Positions 14,492 to 22,643 of a DNA stretch of 27,188 nucleotides are shown here, one piece after another. Each line of letters begins with the position of its first letter. Position 1 is the first letter of the stretch. Both the position numbers and the translations under genes were made by a program. The notes under the pieces are model-generated. The model was not told the origin of the DNA. It saw nothing but the letters and a program-made list of their open reading frames with translations, and searched no databases. The DNA comes from UBA5972 sp964567685. Lineage in GTDB: Bacteria > Pseudomonadota > Alphaproteobacteria > Rhodobacterales > Rhodobacteraceae. The stretch lies in NCBI GenBank assembly GCA_964567685.1, contig CAZMNO010000048.1, forward strand, positions 1-27,188, given 5' to 3'.

Positions 14492-16638
14492 CCAACTATA
14501 ACCTATCCTATTGCCCGGACTGGGGAGTGCCGACGATCCGCGCTGCGGCTTTCACGGGGTTGGCCGAAGGGCTGGGCTATGCACATGCGCAACAGCACCC
14601 CAACCTGCTGATGTCGGTCATTCTGCGCGCGCAGGCGCGATCGGCTGAGTTTTTGGGTGCGCATTCCGGTCCGGGGCCAAACAAGCTGACCAAGCAGCCG
14701 CATGGGGTCGACTATGTATTGTCGGACCGTTTCGCCTTGCAAATCCGGGTTCCGCAAACCGGCGCTGCCTGGCATGCTGATACCGATCCGGAAACCCTCA
14801 AAGTCATCGAAAGTTATTGCGCGGGCATCAACCAGTGCCGGCTCGAACATCCGGATTTGTTTGATCCCCGCCTGGCTCTATTCGGCTCGGTTGAACCGGT
14901 TCACATCAGCTGTAATATCGCCCAGACTATGCTGGGGTTTACGACTGCCCTTCGCCTTCCGACAATCATGGAATGGATGGGCGGTGTGGGAACAACCATC
15001 CCATCCTGGGCCGCTGATTATGCCGGCGCCGGCTCAAACGGTTGCTGTATCGGGCCATCGAAATCTGTTGATGGCAATCCCATGCTGGTCGTCAATCCGC
15101 ATACCCAGTGGAACGTCGACCTCAACACCTTTTCAGAGGCGCGGCTCGAACTTGACGATGGGTCTGGCTGGGTTTTCCATGGCAGTGGGATGATCGGATG
15201 GCCGCTTCCGATGATGGGCTGCAACAACCATCTTGGTTGGGGTGGAACCGTCAACACGCAAAACAGCGTAACCTTTTACGAGGTCACTCTGGATGGTGAA
15301 TCCATCGCCGTTGACGGATCCCCGCATGCGATCGAGCGCGAGGTGCACGTCATTCGTGAGCTCAACCCGGATGGCAGCTATTCAGAGCACATGCAGGAAC
15401 TTGTCTGGTCTGATCGCCATCAGGCGACCGCTGTTGCTGCACGGGGGGATAAAAGGCTGCTGGTCAGCTATGGCTGCCGCAATGACAGCCAGTGCCTGGG
15501 TCAATTTATGCGTATGTTGCGCGCAACCAGCCTGGAAGAATATAAAGCGGCTTGCGCCATGGGTCAGTTCGGCTTTCAGAATCTCATGTTTGCGGGGCGG
15601 GATCAGGGTGATCAGGCGCCACATATCCACTACAGCTTTCACTCCTCTCCACCGATGCGCGGCAAGGGCAACTGGGCGGACTGGTGGCACGTTCTGGATG
15701 GTCACAAGGGCGGGAATATTGCCTTAGGGTCTTATCCCAAAGACCAGCTTTTTTCTGCGGAAGACCCGGCAAGCGGGTTTTTCCAGAACTGCAATGACAG
15801 CCCCTATTCGTGCACGGTCCCGTCGCCTTTTGATCCCGCTGATTACCCGGAATGGCTGAGCCCGGTCTTCACCAATTTCCGGGCGCAATGCTATACACGC
15901 CTGCTTTTGGAAACTGAAAAATTCGACCTGCCCAGCTTTACCGAAACCAAGTTTTCAAGCCGCGTGGAGATGGCTCTCAGGATCGTTCCACAGATCTGCG
16001 ATGCCATCGGCGACGACGCCAGTGCGTTGCTGAAGGAATGCAAGCAGGTTCTGAGCGACTGGGACAAGCACACCGAAGCCGATAGTCGCGGTGCTTACCT
16101 GTTCCTGCGTTGGATTCTGGCACTGAATTTGCAGGATCCCAACGGGTATCCGCTTTTTGCTGATAGCTGGAATTTTACCAAGGCGGCTGATGCAGACGCC
16201 TATATGGAGGCGTTGCAGACACCGGGAATCATTTCCGACATTGCAGCTGCGCTGGCAAAACTCGAGAAGGCCGCACAAAAAGTGAAAAAGGAACATGGCT
16301 GTCTGGATGTGGCCTGGGGTGATGCGTTGACCATCACCCATGGTCAGGTCACCATTCCTGCCCGCGGAGGCCCGGGTGATCCGCTTGGCATTATCGGTGC
16401 GACACCACTCGCCGCCAAGTTTCAACCCTTTATCAAAGGCGGTGCGCTGAAGGCGAACCGGATCGAGAACGAAGGCGGCGAGACCTTCATCATGGTTGCC
16501 GAATTCACACCCGATGGTGTGCGCGGCAACACCCTGACCAGCTATGGCAACTCATCCGATATCGACAGCCCCCATTACGGTGATCAGCTGCGACTTCTGG
16601 CCGAGCGACGGATGCGTCCCTTCACGATCAAGAAATAG
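14488..16638 (+). CDS. Penicillin-acylase/AHL-acylase-family Ntn hydrolase
   Basis: A 716-residue N-terminal-nucleophile amide hydrolase that should self-cleave into a small alpha and a large beta chain. Cleavage is expected between Gly182 and Ser183 (GAGSNG), making Ser183 the nucleophile. His205, in VVNPH, is residue 23 of the beta chain, as in PvdQ-type acylases. The following LGWGGTVNTQNSVTFYEV and FFQNCNDSPY match conserved beta-chain and oxyanion-Asn motifs. The fold suggests cleavage of an N-acyl amide (acyl-homoserine lactone, beta-lactam side chain or another N-acyl amine). Unusually, no signal peptide is visible (MTNYNLSYCPDWG), whereas most family members are periplasmic. A GAGGA ribosome site lies 9 bp before the ATG. 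It is coupled to the TetR gene. The substrate is unknown. Confidence 0.88.
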   Translation: MTNYNLSYCPDWGVPTIRAAAFTGLAEGLGYAHAQQHPNLLMSVILRAQARSAEFLGAHSGPGPNKLTKQPHGVDYVLSDRFALQIRVPQTGAAWHADTDPETLKVIESYCAGINQCRLEHPDLFDPRLALFGSVEPVHISCNIAQTMLGFTTALRLPTIMEWMGGVGTTIPSWAADYAGAGSNGCCIGPSKSVDGNPMLVVNPHTQWNVDLNTFSEARLELDDGSGWVFHGSGMIGWPLPMMGCNNHLGWGGTVNTQNSVTFYEVTLDGESIAVDGSPHAIEREVHVIRELNPDGSYSEHMQELVWSDRHQATAVAARGDKRLLVSYGCRNDSQCLGQFMRMLRATSLEEYKAACAMGQFGFQNLMFAGRDQGDQAPHIHYSFHSSPPMRGKGNWADWWHVLDGHKGGNIALGSYPKDQLFSAEDPASGFFQNCNDSPYSCTVPSPFDPADYPEWLSPVFTNFRAQCYTRLLLETEKFDLPSFTETKFSSRVEMALRIVPQICDAIGDDASALLKECKQVLSDWDKHTEADSRGAYLFLRWILALNLQDPNGYPLFADSWNFTKAADADAYMEALQTPGIISDIAAALAKLEKAAQKVKKEHGCLDVAWGDALTITHGQVTIPARGGPGDPLGIIGATPLAAKFQPFIKGGALKANRIENEGGETFIMVAEFTPDGVRGNTLTSYGNSSDIDSPHYGDQLRLLAERRMRPFTIKK

Positions 16639-16717
16639 CGGTGCCAACAGCAGCAAAGCTGAACCGGCGCGCCCTGTTTCCCCAAAAAGCGCCCGCGGCT
16701 TCACCTCAACGGCCAGA

Positions 16718-17590
16718 TCAACCCGGCTGAGCGCGGGCAAAGTCCATGAAAGCGCGGATCAACCGCACGTCGCGGCGGTGCCTGAGACAGACCAGCGTTT
16801 CCCCCATCTCGATATCAACATCCTTCAGCCGGATTGGCACCAGCCGGTCGTCATGCCCAAACTCGGCCATCGAAACAAATCCGAAACCAGCGCCCGAGGC
16901 CACGATCTCGCGCATCGCCTCGCGCCCCTCTGCTTCGATCATCGGGGTCAGGTTCACGTTCTGCCGTTCAGCGGCCTCTTCCAGCCATTGCCGGGTTTTT
17001 GATCCTTGTTCGCGGAAAACCAGGGGTTCACCGGCCAGCTCCTTCAATGACATAGCGCGCGGGGATTTGTCCGGCAGGTTCTTTTTGGCTGTGAAGGCCA
17101 CGATCGGGGTTGAACCAAGGTCAAGCACATCCATGTCAGGGCCGGGCGACAGGCTGCCGACCACACCGACTTCTGCATTATAGGCGCGCAGCGCGTTCAG
17201 CACGTTTTCCGAATTGCCGGTCCGCAACTGCACCCGCACCTGTGGGAACTTCTCACGGAACCTCCCCAGCAGATCGGTCACATGATGGGCCGAATCCACA
17301 ATGATCCGCAATGTGCCGTCAATGGCGGCACCGGTTTCAGACATGTAGTCGCTGATCTGATCCTCGACCTCGAACAGCTGCTTGGTCAGCAGGAACAACC
17401 GCTCACCTTCCGGCGTAAGCCTGACTTTCTTGCGCGCGCGGGTGAATAGCAGAATGTCATGCTGAAGCTCCAGTTTCCGCACCTGTTCGGAAACTGCAGG
17501 CTGGGTCAGAAACAGCGCTTCGGCGGCGCGCGAAAACCCGCCATGCAAGGCGACGTTGTGAAAGGCGCGCAGTTGGCTGTGTCGTATCAT
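16718..17590 (-). CDS. LysR-type regulator of the aminoethylphosphonate operon
   Basis: A 290-residue LysR-family protein. The winged helix-turn-helix occupies residues 1-60 (RAFHNVALHGGFSRAAEALF, then LTQPAVSEQVRKLE). A LysR_substrate effector domain runs from about residue 90 to 285. It is divergent from phnW, and 116 bp separate the two starts. Such LysR genes beside phnW are the known aminoethylphosphonate-utilisation regulators. It probably activates phnWAY in response to AEP rather than to phosphate limitation, as reported for related systems. Its 3' end converges with the acylase gene, leaving 79 bp with no obvious terminator. Confidence 0.88.
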   Translation of the reverse strand: MIRHSQLRAFHNVALHGGFSRAAEALFLTQPAVSEQVRKLELQHDILLFTRARKKVRLTPEGERLFLLTKQLFEVEDQISDYMSETGAAIDGTLRIIVDSAHHVTDLLGRFREKFPQVRVQLRTGNSENVLNALRAYNAEVGVVGSLSPGPDMDVLDLGSTPIVAFTAKKNLPDKSPRAMSLKELAGEPLVFREQGSKTRQWLEEAAERQNVNLTPMIEAEGREAMREIVASGAGFGFVSMAEFGHDDRLVPIRLKDVDIEMGETLVCLRHRRDVRLIRAFMDFARAQPG

Positions 17591-17596
17591 TTGCGC

Positions 17597-17640
17597 GATA
17601 TCCTTTACTATAGGGAAAACTTATCAACTGATATCTTTTA
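17597..17640. promoter_or_regulatory. Candidate LysR sites between the phn regulator and phnW
   Basis: GATATCCTTTA (17597-17607) and GATATCTTTTA (17630-17640) are direct repeats differing at one base and 33 bp apart, about three helical turns. The second overlaps TATCAACTGATA (17622-17633), a palindrome that fits the LysR T-N11-A rule (T17621, A17633). The layout suits a LysR recognition site plus an activation site. Confidence 0.45.
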
Positions 17641-17664
17641 GTGATTTTACATATGAACCCACTT

Positions 17665-17682
17665 CAATCAAACCCTTGATTG
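17665..17682. repeat. Perfect 7-bp inverted repeat in the phnW leader
   Basis: CAATCAA (17665-17671) and TTGATTG (17676-17682) are exact inverses separated by four bases. They lie 25 bp before the phnW start. This could be an operator or a small mRNA hairpin just upstream of the ribosome site. Confidence 0.4.
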
Positions 17683-17706
17683 GAACATAAACATGGGAGG
17701 TGGAAA

Positions 17707-18894
17707 ATGACCCTGACCCAGACGCAGCTTGACCCTCCACATTTGGGGGAACCCTATCTTCTGACGCCCGGCCCGCTGACCACGTCCTATCAGGTGAAAG
17801 AGGCCATGCTGCGCGACTGGGGCAGCTGGGATGGAGACTTTCGCGCCATGACCGCTGACATGCGGCGGCGACTCCTGGAATTGCTTGGCAGCGGCGGGGC
17901 AGATTATGACTGCGTCCCCATTCAGGGCAGCGGCACCTTTGCGGTTGAGGCGATGCTAAGCTCGTTCATCCCCCGTGACGGCAAGGCATTGGTTCTGGCA
18001 AACGGCGCCTACGGGCTGCGCGCGGCGCAGACCTTGCAATATATCGGGCGTGATCATGTGATTCTGAACAAAGGCGACTATCTGCCACCGCGCGGCGAAG
18101 AAGTTGCCGATATCCTCGCACATGATCCGGCGATCACGCATGTGGTTGCAATCCACTGTGAGACAAGCTCCGGCATTCTGAACCCGGTCGCCGAGATTTC
18201 CGAGGCTACCTATGCGGCGGGACGCAAGCTGCTGGTCGATTCAATGTCGGCCTTTGGTGCGATCGACCTGCAACCGCAAAAGGTCCGGTTCGAAGCGATG
18301 GTCTCTTCCGCCAATAAATGCATCGAGGGCGTGCCGGGATTCGGCTTTGTCATCGCCCGCAACAGCGAGCTTGAGGCCGCAAAGGGTAACTGCGCTTCGA
18401 TGAGCCTGGATGTCCATGCCCAATGGGCGCATATGAACAAAACCGGTCAGTGGCGCTACACACCGCCAACCCATGTGGTTGCGGCTTTTCTTGAGGCGCT
18501 GCGGGCGCATGAAAGCGAAGGCGGTGTTTCCGGACGGGGGGCGCGATATGTGAAAAACCGCGACGTGATGGTAAACGGTCTGCGCGACCTCGGTTTTGAA
18601 ACCCTGCTGAAAGATCGCTGGCTGTCACCCATCATCGTCACCTTCTTTTGCCCTTCCCACCCGGCGTTTGAATTTGACAGGTTCTATGAGCTGATGAAAG
18701 ACAGGGGGTTCATTATCTACCCCGGAAAACTGACCGTTGTTGACAGCTTTCGGATGGGCTGTATCGGGCAACTGGACGAACATGTCATGCGGCAGGTGGT
18801 TGCCGCTGCTGACAGCGCCCTGAAAGAAATGGGCGTCAACGACGCCTCGCCGCCGCAGGCGGCATTGGACGAACGCGCCAAACTGGCCGCATGA
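17707..18894 (+). CDS. phnW: 2-aminoethylphosphonate:pyruvate aminotransferase
   Basis: A 395-residue class-V PLP aminotransferase converting 2-aminoethylphosphonate plus pyruvate to phosphonoacetaldehyde plus alanine. The PLP lysine is Lys204 in SSANKCIEGVPGFGFVIA, a hallmark of PhnW. Asp178 (LLVDSMSAFG) binds the PLP pyridine nitrogen, and the N-terminus YLLTPGPLTTSYQVKEAML is typical. The ATG at 17707 is preceded by GGGAGGTGG; an upstream in-frame ATG at 17680 lacks a ribosome site. It is the first gene of phnW-phnA-phnY and divergent from the LysR gene. No phnX (phosphonatase) is present, so the route goes through phosphonoacetate. Confidence 0.95.
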   Translation: MTLTQTQLDPPHLGEPYLLTPGPLTTSYQVKEAMLRDWGSWDGDFRAMTADMRRRLLELLGSGGADYDCVPIQGSGTFAVEAMLSSFIPRDGKALVLANGAYGLRAAQTLQYIGRDHVILNKGDYLPPRGEEVADILAHDPAITHVVAIHCETSSGILNPVAEISEATYAAGRKLLVDSMSAFGAIDLQPQKVRFEAMVSSANKCIEGVPGFGFVIARNSELEAAKGNCASMSLDVHAQWAHMNKTGQWRYTPPTHVVAAFLEALRAHESEGGVSGRGARYVKNRDVMVNGLRDLGFETLLKDRWLSPIIVTFFCPSHPAFEFDRFYELMKDRGFIIYPGKLTVVDSFRMGCIGQLDEHVMRQVVAAADSALKEMGVNDASPPQAALDERAKLAA

Positions 18895-18915
18895 AAGACT
18901 AAGGGAAACACCAGA

Positions 18916-20160
18916 ATGACCATACAAACGCCGATCGAAGCTAACGCGCGTGTTTATCCAACGCCAAAGGTTCCGACCATCGTCATTTGCCTTGACGGGT
19001 GCGAACCTGCCTATCTGGATGCCGCGATTGCCGATGGCCTGATGCCGGCCCTCAAACGTATCCGAGAAACCGGCACGGACCGTCTGGCGCATTCGGTGAT
19101 CCCGTCCTTCACCAACCCCAACAACCTTTCGATTGCGACCGGGCAGCCCCCCAGCGTGCACGGGATTTGTGGCAATTATCTCTATGAGCCGGAAACCGGC
19201 GAAGAAGTCATGATGAATGACGTGCGTTTCCTGTGGGCACCAACCGTGTTCAGCCAGTTTTACAACGCCGGTGCCAAAGTGGCGATTGTGACCGCCAAAG
19301 ACAAGCTGCGGGCCTTGCTTGGGGCGGGGCTTCAGTTCGATCAGGATCGCGCCAGGTGCTTTTCAGCGGAAAGATCCGATAGCTCAACCGCCGCCGAGCA
19401 CGGGCAGGAGGCCGCCAGCAAGTGGCTGGGCATGGCGCAGCCCGAGGTCTATTCGGCAGACCTGTCAGAGTTCGTCTTCGCTGCCGGTGTGAAGCTGCTC
19501 CGCGAATGGAAGCCCGACCTCATGTATCTGACGACAACCGATTACGTGCAGCACAAATGCGCCCCGGATGATGCTGGGGCAAAGTCGTTTTATGCAATGT
19601 TCGACACCTATCTCAGCCAGCTTGACAGCATGGGCGCCGCCATTGTCATCACCGCTGATCATGGCATGAAGCCCAAACACCTGGCAGATGGTTCACCCGC
19701 CGTGGTCTACGTGCAAGATCTGCTTGATAAGTGGCTGGGCACGGCGGCTGCGCGTCTGATCCTGCCGATCACCGACCCATATGTCGTGCATCATGGCGCG
19801 CTGGGCTCCTATGCGACGGCCTATCTGCCAGAGGGGGCTGATCAGGCCGACATAATTGCCAGATTGATGGCGGTTGAGGGCATTACGCATGTTCTGACCA
19901 GACAGGAAGCGGTGGATCGTTTTGAACTCCCCGCTGATCGCATTGGTGATATCGTTCTGATCTCCGGCGAAAACATCTGCATCGGTACATCCGAGCACCG
20001 CCATGATCTCGCTGCACTCAACGAACCCCTCCGCAGCCATGGCGGTCTCACCGAACAGGAGGTACCGTTCATTGTGAACCGGGTGCTTGATTTGCCAAAT
20101 CAGCCAAAGCTGCGCAACTTTGATGCGTTCTTTTACGCAACAACCGCGGCAGCGCTCTGA
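18916..20160 (+). CDS. phnA: Phosphonoacetate hydrolase
   Basis: A 414-residue alkaline-phosphatase-superfamily zinc enzyme cleaving phosphonoacetate to acetate and phosphate. Every metal and catalytic residue known from the Sinorhizobium enzyme can be aligned with a constant shift of two: Asp27, nucleophile Thr66 (SFTNPNN), Asp209 and His213 (TTDYVQHK), Asp248 and His249 (TADHG), and His375 (RSHGGL). The start gives MTIQTPIEANARV, with AGGGA about 11 bases upstream. It lies 21 bp after phnW and 1 bp before phnY. It is not the zinc-ribbon 'PhnA' of the E. coli phn region, which shares only the name. Confidence 0.95.
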   Translation: MTIQTPIEANARVYPTPKVPTIVICLDGCEPAYLDAAIADGLMPALKRIRETGTDRLAHSVIPSFTNPNNLSIATGQPPSVHGICGNYLYEPETGEEVMMNDVRFLWAPTVFSQFYNAGAKVAIVTAKDKLRALLGAGLQFDQDRARCFSAERSDSSTAAEHGQEAASKWLGMAQPEVYSADLSEFVFAAGVKLLREWKPDLMYLTTTDYVQHKCAPDDAGAKSFYAMFDTYLSQLDSMGAAIVITADHGMKPKHLADGSPAVVYVQDLLDKWLGTAAARLILPITDPYVVHHGALGSYATAYLPEGADQADIIARLMAVEGITHVLTRQEAVDRFELPADRIGDIVLISGENICIGTSEHRHDLAALNEPLRSHGGLTEQEVPFIVNRVLDLPNQPKLRNFDAFFYATTAAAL

Positions 20161-20161
20161 C

Positions 20162-21631
20162 ATGAAGGATATCAGCAAGATGGCCGACAAGATTGAAATC
20201 CGGCACGAAGGCATGCGCATCGGTGGCGAGGCTGTATTCACCGACGATGTTGTCGAAGTCCGCTACCCCTATACCGACGAGGTGATCGGAACCGTCCCTG
20301 CAGGTCAGGCGAAACATGCCGCAAGGGCATTTGAAATCGCCGCCGCTTACAAGCCAACGCTCACCCGCTATGAACGCCAGCAAATCCTCTTCCGCGCCGG
20401 TGAACTCATCCGCGAAAAGCGCGAAGAGCTGGCCTATTGGCTGACGCTGGAACTAGGCATCTGCCAGCAACATGCCCTTTACGAGACGGGTCGCTCCTAT
20501 GACGTGTTCACCCTGGCCGGACAGCTGGCCATTCTGGACGACGGCCAGATCTTTTCCTGTGACCTGACCCCGCAAGGCAAAGACCGCAAGATATTTACCA
20601 AGCGCGAACCGGTCCGGGCGATATCGGCGATTACGCCGTTTAACCATCCTCTCAACATGGTCAGCCACAAAATCGCACCGGCGATTGCCACCAACAATTG
20701 CGTCGTCTGCAAACCAACCGAATTGACTCCGCTAACAGCGATAGCGCTGGCCGATATCCTCTATGAGGCCGGGCTGCCGCATGAGATGTTCCAGATCGTC
20801 ACCGGACTGCCGCAGGATATTGGCGACGAGATGATCGCCAACGACAAGATAGACATCATCACCTTCACCGGCGGTGTGCCGGTCGGCAAGCTGATTGCCG
20901 CCAAGGCCGGTTACAAGCGCACGGCGCTGGAGCTGGGCGGGAATGATCCGCTGATTATCCTCAACGATCTTACCGATGCTGATCTGGAAAAGGCGGCAAC
21001 GCTCGCAGTTGCCGGGGCCACAGGAAATTCCGGCCAGCGCTGCACCGCGGTCAAGCGCATTCTGGTGCAGGAAGCGGTGGCCGACAAGTTCGTGCCGATG
21101 GTTCTGGCAAAGGCCAAGGCAATCAAATTCGGCGATCCGATGGACCCTGACACCCAGCTTGGCTGCGTGATCCATTCACAGGCCGCCGAAGCCTTTGAAC
21201 AAAGGGTATTTGACGCCGAAAGGGCCGGTGCCGAAATTCTCTATCACCCCGGTCGGCAGGGCGCGCTGCTGCCACCGATCGTGGTCGACAGGGTGCCTCA
21301 TGACAGCGAGTTGGTGATGGAAGAAACCTTCGGTCCGATCGTGCCGATTGTGCGCGTTCCGGACAATGACGACGAGGTCATCGCGATTTCCAACAGCACC
21401 GAATTTGGCCTCTCTTCCGGCGTCTGCACCAACGATCTGCACCGCGCCATCGCCTATGTGAACAGCCTTGACGTTGGCACCTGTAATATCTGGGAACAAC
21501 CGGGATATCGCATTGAGATGTCACCCTTTGGTGGGATCAAGGACAGCGGTAACGCGGTCAAGGAGGGGGTTCTTGAGGCGATGAAATTCTTCACCAATGT
21601 CAAAACCTACTCACTGCCCTGGCCCAGGTGA
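20162..21631 (+). CDS. phnY: Phosphonoacetaldehyde dehydrogenase
   Basis: A 489-residue NAD-dependent aldehyde dehydrogenase oxidising phosphonoacetaldehyde to phosphonoacetate, the step between PhnW and PhnA. Visible residues are Asn161 (ITPFNHPLN), general base Glu257 (ALELGGNDP) and catalytic Cys294 (NSGQRCTAVKR). The start at 20162 follows the phnA stop by 1 bp. An in-frame ATG at 20180 (MADKIEIRHEGMRIGG) has a better AAGGA ribosome site at 20165-20169 and may be the true start. It ends 13 bp from the convergent LysR gene. The dehydrogenase superfamily is broad, so the specific call depends on the phnWA context, which is strong. Confidence 0.93.
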   Translation: MKDISKMADKIEIRHEGMRIGGEAVFTDDVVEVRYPYTDEVIGTVPAGQAKHAARAFEIAAAYKPTLTRYERQQILFRAGELIREKREELAYWLTLELGICQQHALYETGRSYDVFTLAGQLAILDDGQIFSCDLTPQGKDRKIFTKREPVRAISAITPFNHPLNMVSHKIAPAIATNNCVVCKPTELTPLTAIALADILYEAGLPHEMFQIVTGLPQDIGDEMIANDKIDIITFTGGVPVGKLIAAKAGYKRTALELGGNDPLIILNDLTDADLEKAATLAVAGATGNSGQRCTAVKRILVQEAVADKFVPMVLAKAKAIKFGDPMDPDTQLGCVIHSQAAEAFEQRVFDAERAGAEILYHPGRQGALLPPIVVDRVPHDSELVMEETFGPIVPIVRVPDNDDEVIAISNSTEFGLSSGVCTNDLHRAIAYVNSLDVGTCNIWEQPGYRIEMSPFGGIKDSGNAVKEGVLEAMKFFTNVKTYSLPWPR

Positions 21632-21644
21632 CCTGCGCAAGAAC

Positions 21645-22532
21645 TCACCCGCCTCGCGCCAGCTCCAACAGCCAATCGCGGACATGACCGACCGGTTTGC
21701 TCATGCTTCGGCCCCTGGGTTGCCGCAGGCAGTAATACGCGGTGAGCGGATATGGCACGTCATAAACCTCGACCAACTGCCCGGATTGGAGATACTGATC
21801 AACAAAGGGCTGCCGCCCCAGCATGATCCCTTCTCCGCGCATTGCCGCCTCTAGTGCGATCAAAGAGCTGTCAACCGTCAGGCCACGCGGCACCACAGCT
21901 GAATTCAGCCCATGCGTTCGGAACCATTTATGCCAGTCGTCTGAATACCCGGTGACGTGGATAAGCGCATAGTCCAATATGTCAGACGCGCGCTGCGGTC
22001 TGGGTTGGCTGCCCAAAAGTGTTGGCGACGCAATAGGGATGATCGTTGAGGTCAGTAAAACTTCGTTATCGCTTCCCGTACCGGTGCCGTCCGAGATGAA
22101 AATCTCAAGATCCACGCCGGATGACGCACTCGTTTTCTGCTCCGCCCCCAGCGTCTGGATGCGCAGATCAATATCCGGATGGGGCGTCTGAAACGCCTTG
22201 ATCTGAGGGGCCAGCCAAAGGGCGGCAATGCTGGATGTGCAGCGAAGGGTGACAATCCGGTTCGCCCGGTCCGGGAAAAGCTGGTCGGTCACGCTGTCCA
22301 GCCGATCCAAAGCCTCGTGCACCGCCTCAAGATAGGCAGCACCGGTGCTGTTCAGCGACAATTGCCGGTGGTTTCTGACAAACAATTGACAGCCAAGATA
22401 GGTTTCAAGATTTCGGATCTGCTGGCTGACAGCGGCCTGCGAAATATTCAGCTCCTCCGCCGCCAGCGAAAAACTCAGCTTGCGGCCAGCGGCCTCGAAC
22501 GTGCGCAATGTGTTAAGTTTCGGGCGCTTCAT
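21645..22532 (-). CDS. LysR-type regulator, GcvA-like
   Basis: A 295-residue LysR-family protein with the GcvA/AmpR-type N-terminus (LNTLRTFEAAGRKLSFSLAA, then ISQAAVSQQIRNLETYLG) and an effector domain to the C-terminus. It is divergent from the MttB-like methyltransferase gene; an ATAAG-N5-CTTAT palindrome 14 bp before its start is the likely binding site. Many betaine, sarcosine and one-carbon loci in marine alphaproteobacteria carry such a regulator. It probably controls the methyltransferase and the oxidoreductase. The ligand is unknown, with a methylated amine the simplest guess. Confidence 0.87.
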   Translation of the reverse strand: MKRPKLNTLRTFEAAGRKLSFSLAAEELNISQAAVSQQIRNLETYLGCQLFVRNHRQLSLNSTGAAYLEAVHEALDRLDSVTDQLFPDRANRIVTLRCTSSIAALWLAPQIKAFQTPHPDIDLRIQTLGAEQKTSASSGVDLEIFISDGTGTGSDNEVLLTSTIIPIASPTLLGSQPRPQRASDILDYALIHVTGYSDDWHKWFRTHGLNSAVVPRGLTVDSSLIALEAAMRGEGIMLGRQPFVDQYLQSGQLVEVYDVPYPLTAYYCLRQPRGRSMSKPVGHVRDWLLELARGG

Positions 22533-22545
22533 GGGGCATTTTCGG

Positions 22546-22560
22546 ATAAGTGAATCTTAT
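22546..22560. promoter_or_regulatory. LysR operator ATAAG-N5-CTTAT
   Basis: ATAAGTGAATCTTAT is a perfect 5-bp-arm palindrome with a 5-base centre and fits the LysR T-N11-A rule (T22547, A22559). It lies 14 bp upstream of the lysR start and 84 bp upstream of the mttB-like start. A second, looser symmetry, TGTCA (22567-22571) and TGACA (22586-22590), lies between it and the methyltransferase gene. Confidence 0.7.
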
Positions 22561-22643
22561 GCAAGATGTCATTATTGATTGTTTGTGACAAGAGCCGCAT
22601 CTCCATAGACTTCCGCAAGGCACCTGCTCAGGGAAGCGCGCAT

